Below, piece after piece: positions 42,355 through 49,293 of a stretch of DNA of 64,000 bases. This DNA comes from Bacteroidetes bacterium 43-93 (GTDB lineage Bacteria > Bacteroidota > Bacteroidia > Chitinophagales > Chitinophagaceae): positions 744,001 to 808,000 of the forward strand of contig MKUO01000001.1 in assembly GCA_001897855.1 (NCBI GenBank). Direction: 5' to 3'. Made by a program: the position numbers and the translations under genes. The notes below the pieces were generated by a model. It did not search any database, had not been told where the DNA came from, and saw only the letters and a list, made by a program, of their open reading frames with translations. Numbering within the stretch: position 1 is the stretch's first letter; each line of letters begins with the position of its first letter.

Positions 42355-42393
42355 TTTAAAATTTTTGGTTTGATGAGATAAAAGAGTTTAGTA

Positions 42394-42445
42394 GCGGGTA
42401 TCCCGCGCACACAGATGCTTATAGCATCAGCCACTCATGCGGCTG
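42394..42445 (-). other. Three consecutive stem-loops
   Basis: GCGGG-TAT-CCCGC, GATGC-TTATA-GCATC and CAGCC...GGCTG follow each other within 52 nt, between the stop of the cupin gene and the start of the DUF5602-like gene. They may end the cupin message or lead the next one. No T run follows directly. Confidence 0.4.
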
Positions 42446-42484
42446 AGCCATTTGTAATATTGCATCGATGGTAGTTGTAGTTTT

Positions 42485-42988
42485 TTAAAGCTCGGGAAAC
42501 ATGGTTACACCCAGCTTTTCGTTGAGCCGTTCCATGGCTTCGAAGAATTCTTTGGGAGGCTTGGCAGTGGGCACCGGTGGCAGGTCCATATACTCTGCAG
42601 GCCTGCTAAATTCCCAGAAGAGCTGCTCAAACCCGCCTGGGGTGATGATCAGGATAAAAGTTACTGTTTCGCTGATAAGCCTGAATTTGTGAGAGATGTT
42701 CCGGGGCAGGTGCACATAATCGCCCGCTTTGGCATGGATGGTTTTGTCCTCCAGTTCGTAGATGATCTCTCCGTCAAGTATCACATAGCTTTCCTCTTCT
42801 TTGGAGTGCACATGTTTGGGAGGCTCAAACCCGCGCCTGAGTTTACATTTAAGCACGGCAAATGCGCCATTCGTTTCTTCTGCCGTAGCCAGGAAGGTAA
42901 AGAAATTCGGCCCGTACCAGCGCGAGCGTTTCAACAGGTCTTCTTCCCGCACGTGTAAGTTTTTAATGATCTCTTCTAAATTGTTCAT
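42485..42988 (-). CDS. Cupin domain protein
   Basis: A 167-aa soluble single-cupin protein. Metal-ligand candidates are H59 and H61 with a Glu at 65 or 66 (KHVHSKEEESYVILDGE), and H100 in LPRNISHKF. GFEPPKHVHSKEEE and AGDYVHLPRNISH are the two cupin motifs. Such small cupins include dioxygenases, isomerases and quercetinase-like or regulatory proteins; none can be selected. A promoter-like TACTTTTG lies 24 nt upstream. Confidence 0.82.
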   Translation of the reverse strand: MNNLEEIIKNLHVREEDLLKRSRWYGPNFFTFLATAEETNGAFAVLKCKLRRGFEPPKHVHSKEEESYVILDGEIIYELEDKTIHAKAGDYVHLPRNISHKFRLISETVTFILIITPGGFEQLFWEFSRPAEYMDLPPVPTAKPPKEFFEAMERLNEKLGVTMFPEL

Positions 42989-43011
42989 TGCTTCATTTTT
43001 TTGTTGCAGGG

Positions 43012-43019
43012 CAAAAGTA
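43012..43019 (-). promoter_or_regulatory. -7 element of the cupin gene
   Basis: On the minus strand TACTTTTG fits TAnnTTTG with a 23-nt leader to the ATG at 42988. The nearest TTTG is about 27 nt further up, which is too far for a standard -33 box. Confidence 0.4.
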
Positions 43020-43061
43020 GATCGGGCGCTGAAGGTGCCGCTCGGCCAAATGGTGGATTTT

Positions 43062-43841
43062 TTACTTTAGGATGCCGTATTGCTTTGCTTTAAATATTGC
43101 CTCGGTACGGTTCCCGGCTTCCAGCTTCATGTAGATGTTCAGCGTATGTGTTTTCACCGTGCTGGCAGATATATACAGTTCGTCCGCAATAGCGCGGTTG
43201 GTAAATCCTTTTGATAACAGGTTAAGGACATCCAGTTCTCTTGCAGACAGCGGATCTAAATGATAAGACTTGGGGATTTTTATGGCAGGCATACCTGCAC
43301 CATTGATCCTGCTGTTTTCTATGGCTTTACTGATAAATACTGCCAGGGTTTTCAGCGTTTCCAGCGATTGATGGGTATATGCATTTTTTGCCGGTGTCCT
43401 TACCGACAACATCCCTATGATCTCTTTATGAACGAGCAGGGGCACATACATCAGCGATGCCGGCTCATGCCCTTGCAGTGCAGTTATTCGTTCGGGCAGG
43501 TAAATATGGTATTCGTTTTCGAAATCGTTTATCAGCACTTCCTTTTTATTGGCAAACACCCATCCCGAAAAACGTTCTGAATTATGCGCGTAGATAGAGA
43601 ATGGCGGAACTTTCACGCCGTTTTCCCTTGCGCCTACATAATCAAAATAGCCCGAATTAATGTTATAGACACCAATGGCAAAGGAATAGGCATCCATCAA
43701 CTGGTTGACATGGTGGTACACGGTTTCGACGATTTCTTCCACCGTCAACTCCGACAGAATAGATGCGCCGATCTGGTTCAATACCTTAAGATGTTCCGTT
43801 AGGTTGTCGATCTGTGCCATGGAAGCTTTGCTACCGCGCAA
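43062..43841 (-). CDS. GAF-domain LuxR-type transcriptional regulator
   Basis: A 259-aa regulator with an N-terminal GAF sensor (about 25-180, including YSFAIGVYNINSGYFDYV and ASLMYVPLLVHKEIIGMLSV) and a C-terminal LuxR/NarL helix-turn-helix (about 195-259: LSARELDVLNLLSKGFTNRAIADELYISASTVKTHTLNIYMKL). The GAF domain would bind a small ligand. The start may be the Met at 43820 (MAQIDN), since the first seven residues look untidy. It lies just upstream of the cupin gene in the same direction, which it may control. Confidence 0.87.
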   Translation of the reverse strand: MRGSKASMAQIDNLTEHLKVLNQIGASILSELTVEEIVETVYHHVNQLMDAYSFAIGVYNINSGYFDYVGARENGVKVPPFSIYAHNSERFSGWVFANKKEVLINDFENEYHIYLPERITALQGHEPASLMYVPLLVHKEIIGMLSVRTPAKNAYTHQSLETLKTLAVFISKAIENSRINGAGMPAIKIPKSYHLDPLSARELDVLNLLSKGFTNRAIADELYISASTVKTHTLNIYMKLEAGNRTEAIFKAKQYGILK

Positions 43842-43897
43842 GTTACATATATTGCACGATTATAATTGATTGATAGGTAAGTGTAATCTCATCCTCG

Positions 43898-43916
43898 TCC
43901 TCGTTTTCAACGAGGA
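43898..43916. other. 8-bp hairpin in the 43.9-kb gap
   Basis: TCCTCGTT and AACGAGGA form a perfect stem with a TTC loop, without a T tract. It lies between the divergent regulator gene and the small membrane ORF. Confidence 0.4.
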
Positions 43917-44008
43917 TGCAACATTCAGGCGTTTCCATGCCGGCAAGCGCAATTCGTTGGCGTACTCAAATAAAGTTACTTTCTTTGGTGGGTAGAATAG
44001 TATTACTA

Positions 44009-44185
44009 ATGAAAACGAAAAATAAACAACATTTATATATCGGCTTAATTTTTTGTCTATTAGCTATAGTAGTCGATATAGTATTTACATATAATGAATA
44101 TGGAAAATTTAAGTTTACATATTTGTTACTCATTTGCGTACTGTCTCTTTTAAGCATACTATATAAGCTAATCCGCTCAGCGTAG
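44009..44185 (+). CDS. Small two-span membrane protein (58 aa)
   Basis: The ATG at 44009 is preferred to 43916, because upstream codons run through a hairpin and look non-coding. The 58 residues have two hydrophobic segments (IGLIFCLLAIVVDIVF, about 11-26, and YLLLICVLSLLSILY, about 38-52), a basic start MKTKNKQ and a basic end. The stop codon lies inside the first of three repeats (CAGCGTAG), so the repeat insertion may have defined the present C-terminus. Confidence 0.5.
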   Translation: MKTKNKQHLYIGLIFCLLAIVVDIVFTYNEYGKFKFTYLLLICVLSLLSILYKLIRSA

Positions 44186-44252
44186 TCTTAGACGTTCAGC
44201 GTAGTCTCCCGACTACGCGTCTCAGGAAGCAAATCCCCGTTCAGCGTAGTCT
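44177..44252. repeat. REP-like element cluster, motif A three times
   Basis: TCAGCGTAGTCT occurs at 44177, 44196 and 44241. The middle copy extends to GCGTAGTC-TCCC-GACTACGC (44199-44218), a perfect 8-bp hairpin. Motif B (GCAAATCCCCG) lies between the second and third copies. A related A-then-B unit occurs at 45075-45120. Confidence 0.6.
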
Positions 44253-44353
44253 TACAACCCGCGGATTAAAATTCGAATAAACTCGATAAACTAGTAAGCT
44301 AAGTAAACAATATCGGGAAAATGGATATCGCATAACCATCTTCAACAATAATT

Positions 44354-45022
44354 TCACAATCCTAAATTAGCCTTTTCTATTTTTAGTTTTTTGAGAATTT
44401 CTTCGTATCTCTTTTCAGTCAATCCTTTGTCGACTTCCTTTTTATCTAACAATAGCGGATCAACTATTTCGCCTTTTTTGATCAAAGACCTAAAATAATT
44501 TAAATCACAGATTCCTGATGGTAGCACATCACGATCTCTTAAAATAATAAATCTATGGTGCAAAATAACAAATGCCATAATGCAATTGAACCCATAGATG
44601 TTGTAGTCTGGATTTGTATTCAATATTGCTTCTAATGAATCGTTTGGTGTATTTTTTGTGATGTTATAACATTTGAAAATTTTATCCCTAATTATCTCTG
44701 TTGCGATTGCAGCCTGTCCAGCATAATGATGGTTTTCTGAATCAGTCAGACAACTATTAAACACCTTATACTCTAACATTTTTCTTGGACGAACTTTTAC
44801 TTTAATAAATAACACGTTCGAAAAACCAGATTGATCTAAAAAACGAGCGGAAGTCGTAGCGATTTCGCTTTCTAATTCTTTAAAATTATCGCCAAAGAAC
44901 CCTCCTTGAATAAATGCAACGAGCTTTGCATTTTCAAGAACCCTGTTGGAATCTAAATTATCCTGACCAAAGGCACCAGAAAACGTTAAGGGTAACAATA
45001 ATATCAACAATAGTCTTTTCAT
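44354..45022 (-). CDS. Exported protein of unknown function, 222 aa
   Basis: Signal peptide about 1-19 (MKRLLLILLLPLTFSGAFGQ). The mature protein is helical and A/T-rich in coding sequence, with no known motif; segments include FIQGGFFGDNFKELESEIATTSARFLDQ and FNCIMAFVILHHRFIILRDRD. It is flanked on both sides by REP-like repeats and may be a recently exchanged gene. No function can be given. Confidence 0.65.
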   Translation of the reverse strand: MKRLLLILLLPLTFSGAFGQDNLDSNRVLENAKLVAFIQGGFFGDNFKELESEIATTSARFLDQSGFSNVLFIKVKVRPRKMLEYKVFNSCLTDSENHHYAGQAAIATEIIRDKIFKCYNITKNTPNDSLEAILNTNPDYNIYGFNCIMAFVILHHRFIILRDRDVLPSGICDLNYFRSLIKKGEIVDPLLLDKKEVDKGLTEKRYEEILKKLKIEKANLGL

Positions 45023-45074
45023 GGCATTTGTTTCGTAAATATTGGATACTGCGCTTGTATTTTAATATTCCTGT

Positions 45075-45120
45075 TCAGCGTTAGTCTCCTGACTACGCAA
45101 CCGAGTATGCAAATCTCCCG
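45075..45120. repeat. REP-like element, A then B
   Basis: TCAGCGTTAGTCTCCTGACTACGC and then, 12 nt later, GCAAATCTCCCG (45109-45120). It repeats the order seen at 44196-44240, with one extra T and a shorter stem (TAGTC/GACTA). Confidence 0.5.
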
Positions 45121-45172
45121 ATTTTCGGCCCCACTGGCATAGAAATTATGCCCTTTTATAAAAAACGCAACA

Positions 45173-45265
45173 ATGGATCCCACCATATTATATGTCGGTA
45201 TTGGCATACTCTGCCTGGTAGTGCTCATCACCCTGATCATGCTCTTCAAAAAAATGATCAAATAA
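45173..45265 (+). CDS. Possible 30-aa hydrophobic peptide
   Basis: ATG 45173 to TAA 45265 encodes a peptide that is one transmembrane helix (LYVGIGILCLVVLITLIMLF, residues 6-25) with a basic end KKMIK. Such peptides can be toxins or small membrane regulators, but an open frame this short may be chance. No partner or terminator is visible. Confidence 0.3.
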   Translation: MDPTILYVGIGILCLVVLITLIMLFKKMIK

Positions 45266-45287
45266 GATACTCAAATCAACTTTTTAT

Positions 45288-45332
45288 TTTGGTTTTTGAC
45301 TTTTGAATTCCTACCTTTGTACAAATGTACAA
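45288..45332 (+). promoter_or_regulatory. Bacteroidota promoter with overlapping operator-like palindrome
   Basis: TTTG (45288-45291), 20-nt spacer, TACCTTTG (45312-45319): a full match to the Bacteroidota promoter pattern. TTGTAC-AAAT-GTACAA (45317-45332) is a perfect 6-bp inverted repeat lying across the -7 end and the expected start of transcription, where a repressor would bind. The only frame it precedes is a 33-codon ORF. Confidence 0.6.
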
Positions 45333-45341
45333 TAAACCCTT

Positions 45342-45443
45342 ATGGATATGACACCCTTTCATCAAAACGATCCCTACACACGGGGCTTCGCAAACAAAAA
45401 ATCCAGCATTCAAGGTTCAAATACACTTCGAGTCGCAAAATAG
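45342..45443 (+). pseudogene. 33-codon ORF after the palindrome promoter; likely gene remnant
   Basis: ATG 45342 to TAG 45443 gives 33 residues (MDMTPFHQNDPYTRGFANKK...), with a charged, start-like N-terminus and no membrane helix. It is located as a first gene would be behind a strong regulated promoter, but it runs straight into repeats. It could be the 5' remnant of a deleted gene, a leader peptide, or chance. No family recognised. Confidence 0.35.
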
Positions 45444-45590
45444 GTTAGCAAAGGTTAGCAAAAGATAGCAAACGTTATCAAAAGTTAGCATCAGCATCCC
45501 ATAAACGTCTGATTGTCAATCACCGTCCTGTTACTCAAAAAGTTAGCAACCGGTTAGCATGAGTTATCAAAGGTTAGCAAAAGTTAGCAA
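45443..45590 (+). repeat. Ten TTAGCA-type repeats in two clusters of five
   Basis: Cluster 1 has TTAGCA/ATAGCA/TTATCA at 45445, 45455, 45465, 45475 and 45485, exactly 10 bp apart. Cluster 2 has TTAGCA/TTATCA at 45543, 45554, 45564, 45574 and 45584. The unit is about GGTTAGCAAA. Both clusters face the same way and are 58 bp apart. They resemble iterons or phased protein sites, though decayed tandem duplication is an alternative. Confidence 0.65.
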
Positions 45591-45713
45591 TTCAGTAAGC
45601 AGTATTCAGTAGGCAGTTTGCAATTGGCAGTATGCAGTATCCAGCGTGAAGCATCAAAGATCAAGCATCAAGAATCCAGCATCAAGAAACCAGAATCCAG
45701 CACCCGCAAGTTA
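45591..45713 (+). repeat. Decayed simple repeats (CAGTA and GCATCAA types)
   Basis: CAGTAAGCAGTATTCAGTAGGCAG-like 7-bp units run to about 45645, then (A)AGCATCAAG / CCAGCATCAAG units of about 13 bp to 45713. Together with the clusters just upstream they fill most of the 558-bp gap between 45265 and the GH15 gene. Nothing coding is seen in this part. Confidence 0.5.
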
Positions 45714-45823
45714 TAAACACAGGTTAATAACTTTACATACATGAAAAAGTCATAATTCCGTAATATCGTTAAATCAGGCACGCTAGTTGCTTATTTATTA
45801 TCTAACTTGATAACTTAGATTTT

Positions 45824-46864
45824 GTGATGATGAACGTTGAAAAGAGTTATAACATACTCGATGCCATAAGATTACCCAATGGCTTGTACATTGCCTCCCC
45901 CTCCGAACATTATTCTGCTGTATGGATCCGCGACTCGCTCTATATCAGTATGCCGTATCTAAACAAATCGTGCAATACCTACGAGCGTACCATACACAGG
46001 TTGCTCGATCTGATGCTGGAGTACGAGTGGAAGATAGATATTCACATCAAGGAAAAGCCTGTAGAACCATGGCAATATATACATGCCAAGTATGATGCAG
46101 ATTCAGTACGAGAGCTAAGCGAGGCATGGGGCCATGCCCAGCACGATGCGATCGGTTTATTGCTTTGGGCAGTAGGCGAGGGCGAACGACGTGGTAAACC
46201 CATCATCCGCAACAACCGCGACAGGGACCTGGTTCAGAAACTGGTATATTACCTGCGCACCTGCGAATACTGGCACGATAACGATAACGGCATGTGGGAA
46301 GAAGCAAGAGAAGTGCATGCCAGTTCTGTTGGTGCCTGCGTATCCGGGCTCAGGTCGGTAAGCTACCTGGTAGATGTTCCTGAAAGCCTCATTGCAAAAG
46401 GATTACTGGCGCTGCAGGAGCTCGGCACTTACGAAACCGATAATCGCCCGGTGGATATGGCGCAGTTAAGCCTCATCTATCCGCACCGTGTATATTCAAG
46501 AAAGACAGCACTGGAAGTACTCCATAATATTGAGCAGCGTTTGTTGCGCAACAATGGCGTAGCCCGTTACGAAGGCGATAGCTACTATAGTACCAAAGAA
46601 GCAGAGGGTAGGCATCATCCCAAACCATTCTATTACGGTACAGAAGCAGAATGGTGTCTTGGATTGCCATGGCTGGCCATTTGCTATGCAGAATTAGGTG
46701 AGTATGAAAAGGCGGCCGCTTACGTACAGCATACAGAGCAAATAATATTGCCCGATGGCAGTATCCCTGAGCTGTATTATGCCAATACAAATATACCCAA
46801 CCCTAATACGCCATTAGGCTGGGCAAATGCATTGTACCTGGTTGCTAAAGAGCGGATTGGGTAA
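45824..46864 (+). CDS. Short GH15-like alpha-glycosidase
   Basis: A 346-aa soluble protein formed only by the (alpha/alpha)6 barrel of family GH15, without the usual N-terminal beta-sandwich; full GH15 enzymes are about 600 aa. SAVWIRDSLYISMPYL (about 31-46) is the WxRDs signature. DNGMWEEAREVHASSVG (about 154-170) supplies the general acid Glu, and FYYGTEAEWCLGLPWLAICYAE (about 268-290) the second Glu region. GH15 enzymes release glucose from glucan ends or cleave trehalose. Its place at the edge of the glucan/trehalose locus fits. Phosphorylase-kinase-like regulatory use of the fold is another option. Confidence 0.72.
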   Translation: MMMNVEKSYNILDAIRLPNGLYIASPSEHYSAVWIRDSLYISMPYLNKSCNTYERTIHRLLDLMLEYEWKIDIHIKEKPVEPWQYIHAKYDADSVRELSEAWGHAQHDAIGLLLWAVGEGERRGKPIIRNNRDRDLVQKLVYYLRTCEYWHDNDNGMWEEAREVHASSVGACVSGLRSVSYLVDVPESLIAKGLLALQELGTYETDNRPVDMAQLSLIYPHRVYSRKTALEVLHNIEQRLLRNNGVARYEGDSYYSTKEAEGRHHPKPFYYGTEAEWCLGLPWLAICYAELGEYEKAAAYVQHTEQIILPDGSIPELYYANTNIPNPNTPLGWANALYLVAKERIG

Positions 46865-47045
46865 TTTTTACCTCGCGCTTTCCCCTTTCGAGGTATGTTT
46901 TGGTTAATTGCTTTTGGTGTTCTACCATTTCAACAATATCCATTACATCCTGCGCCGGCACGTTATATTCCTGTGCTTTGAAGCGTGCATAGTTTACTAA
47001 AACACTATCCGCTTCTCCTGGTTGATTATTGTTGGGGTTTGGCAT
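46845..47045 (-). CDS. Hypothetical protein, 66 aa
   Basis: A small helical soluble protein (ADSVLVNYARFKAQEYNVPAQDVMDIVEMVEHQKQLTKTYLERG) with no recognised family. Its 3' end overlaps the convergent GH15 gene by 20 bp. Amphipathic helices and a normal start (MPNPNNNQ) make it plausible, but the overlap and size keep confidence moderate. It occupies most of the gap between the GH15 and glgX genes. Confidence 0.5.
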   Translation of the reverse strand: MPNPNNNQPGEADSVLVNYARFKAQEYNVPAQDVMDIVEMVEHQKQLTKTYLERGKREVKITQSAL

Positions 47046-47076
47046 ACCTAAGAATAGTATAAAACTTATGCCACTG

Positions 47077-47107
47077 GTGCTACAATAATTTGATTGCCTT
47101 GTAGCAC
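47077..47107 (+). promoter_or_regulatory. Perfect 9-bp inverted repeat upstream of glgX
   Basis: GTGCTACAA (47077-47085), 13-nt spacer, TTGTAGCAC (47099-47107), about 53 bp before the glgX start. The centre-to-centre spacing of about two helical turns suits a dimeric regulator; it could also form a leader hairpin. No T run follows, so a terminator is less likely. Confidence 0.5.
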
Positions 47108-47159
47108 AATAACATAGAGCGTTGGCATATTTTTCTTAGCGGGTTGCTATAAAAACCAG

Positions 47160-49283
47160 ATGACCTTAAAAACAACCCCCGGGAAACCCTTCCCCCTGGG
47201 TGCTACGATGGATGCAAACGGTGTGAATTTTGCCATATACTCAGAGAATGCTACCGCGGTTGAACTTTGCTTGTTTAACAACGAAACAGATCAGCAGGAA
47301 ACCGAAGCAATCAATATAACAGAAAAGTCAGGCAATATATGGCATGTGTATGTACCCGGTCTTAGGCCGGGACAGTTGTATGGTTACCGTATAGATGGAC
47401 CCTATGATCCGGCAAACGGGCACCGCTTTAATAAGAACAAATTATTGATAGACCCGAACGCTAAAGCCATTACAAAAGAGCTGAAATGGGATGCATCATT
47501 ATACGGTTATGAGTTTGGCAACGAACAGGAAGACCTTAGTTTCAGCACGCAGGACAGCGCCCCACACATGCCTAAGTGCATTGTAACAGATCCCAATTAT
47601 GACTGGGAGGGCGACGCAAAGCCCAATACGCCCCTGCACAAAACCATTATTTATGAATTGCATGTAAAGGGTTTTACTAAACTGAACGATGCCGTTCCTG
47701 AAGATATCCGTGGCACATACAGCGCCCTGTCGCATCCTTCGGTGATAGAATACCTCAAAAACCTGGGCATTACCGCCGTAGAGTTAATGCCTGTTCATTA
47801 CTTTATTGACGACCATGCCCTCGAAGAAAGGGGCCTCTATAATTATTGGGGGTATAACACCCTGGGCTTTTTTGCACCCGACCCGCATTATACATCTGCT
47901 ATCGATAAAATGGGTATCGTGCATGAATTCAAGGATATGGTCAAAGCATTGCATAAAGCGGGTATTGAGGTAATACTGGATGTGGTATATAACCACACCG
48001 CAGAAGGCAATCACATGGGGCCAACCTTGTCTTTTAAAGGCATTGACAATACTGTTTATTACCGTCTTACGGATGATAAACGCTATTACAACGACTACAC
48101 CGGTACGGGAAATACATTGAATGCACGTATGCCTGCTGTACTGCGGCTTATAATGGATAGCCTGCGCTACTGGATACAGGAGATGCATGTAGACGGCTTT
48201 CGGTTCGACCTCGCTTCAACGCTTGCCAGGGAATTGCATGAAGTGGATATGTTAGGTTCTTTCCTCAACATCATTTACCAGGATCCCATTATATCGCAGG
48301 TGAAGCTGATTGCAGAACCATGGGATGTAGGCGAGGGTGGCTATCAGGTGGGCAACTTTCCGCCGGGATGGTCTGAATGGAATGGCAAGTATCGCGATTG
48401 CATACGGGATTTCTGGAGAGGGGCAGACAGTATGCTGGATGAATTCTCGAAGCGGTTTACAGGAAGTTCAGATTTGTACCAGGATGATTCCCGGCGCCCG
48501 ACAGCCAGTATAAATTTCATCACAGCACATGATGGTTTTACATTAGCCGACCTGGTATCGTATAATGATAAACATAACGAACAAAATGGCGAGGATAATA
48601 ATGATGGTGATAATCACAACAGGTCATGGAACTGCGGAGTAGAGGGCCCAACAGACGACGAAGCGATCATTAAGCTTAGGAGAAAGCAGCAGCGCAATTT
48701 TCTTACAACATTGTTTCTTTCCATTGGAGTGCCTATGCTTACTGCAGGCGATGAAATCGGTAAAACACAACGTGGTAATAATAATGCCTACTGCCAGGAC
48801 AATGAGATATCATGGATCAATTGGGCTGAAGCAGACCAGGAACTATTGGAATTTACCAAACATGTTATAAAGATTATAAAAGAGCATCCCGTGTTTTGTC
48901 GCAGGAAGTGGTTCCAGGGTCAGAAGATAAGCGGGGTAGGTACGGAAGATATCGCCTGGTTTAAAACAGATGGCAGTATGATGAGCGATGAAGATTGGCA
49001 AACCGGGTTTGCAAAGTCTTTAGGAGTATTTCTCAATGGCAAAGGTATTAAATCACCCGGCCCAAATGGAGAAAAGATTATAGACAATAATTTCTATATC
49101 GTATTTAATGCCAGCGAAGAAAATTTGAATTACAAACTACCGGAAGAAAAGTATGGGAATGATTGGTTGAAATTGGTAGATACCGAAGAGCCTAATACAG
49201 AAGATGGAGAGGTCTATGATCCTATGACAGAAATATGTGTTCATGCAAGATCAATGGTTGTATTGATGAATCAGGAAAAATAA
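47160..49283 (+). CDS. glgX: Glycogen debranching enzyme GlgX
   Basis: A 707-aa GH13 isoamylase-type enzyme that cleaves alpha-1,6 branches of glycogen. It has an N-terminal CBM48 domain (about 1-110: GKPFPLGATMDANGVNFAIYSENATAVELCLF), then the catalytic barrel with DGFRFDLAS (nucleophile D350), LIAEPWD (acid E386) and FITAHDGFTLADLVSYN (D458). The sequence CGVEGPTDD is typical of GlgX/TreX. It is followed 10 bp later by treY-malQ, so the two are one operon. In this locus it gives linear chains for TreY and MalQ. Confidence 0.92.
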   Translation: MTLKTTPGKPFPLGATMDANGVNFAIYSENATAVELCLFNNETDQQETEAINITEKSGNIWHVYVPGLRPGQLYGYRIDGPYDPANGHRFNKNKLLIDPNAKAITKELKWDASLYGYEFGNEQEDLSFSTQDSAPHMPKCIVTDPNYDWEGDAKPNTPLHKTIIYELHVKGFTKLNDAVPEDIRGTYSALSHPSVIEYLKNLGITAVELMPVHYFIDDHALEERGLYNYWGYNTLGFFAPDPHYTSAIDKMGIVHEFKDMVKALHKAGIEVILDVVYNHTAEGNHMGPTLSFKGIDNTVYYRLTDDKRYYNDYTGTGNTLNARMPAVLRLIMDSLRYWIQEMHVDGFRFDLASTLARELHEVDMLGSFLNIIYQDPIISQVKLIAEPWDVGEGGYQVGNFPPGWSEWNGKYRDCIRDFWRGADSMLDEFSKRFTGSSDLYQDDSRRPTASINFITAHDGFTLADLVSYNDKHNEQNGEDNNDGDNHNRSWNCGVEGPTDDEAIIKLRRKQQRNFLTTLFLSIGVPMLTAGDEIGKTQRGNNNAYCQDNEISWINWAEADQELLEFTKHVIKIIKEHPVFCRRKWFQGQKISGVGTEDIAWFKTDGSMMSDEDWQTGFAKSLGVFLNGKGIKSPGPNGEKIIDNNFYIVFNASEENLNYKLPEEKYGNDWLKLVDTEEPNTEDGEVYDPMTEICVHARSMVVLMNQEK

Positions 49284-49293
49284 GCTTTGTAAT

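Noticed and set aside
44177-44252. CRISPR repeats or a mini-IS
   Set aside because: Copies are 12 bp at unequal distance, with no terminal repeats or target duplication; REP-like hairpins fit better.
45443-45590. CRISPR array
   Set aside because: Units are about 10 bp with no spacers, and no cas genes are near.
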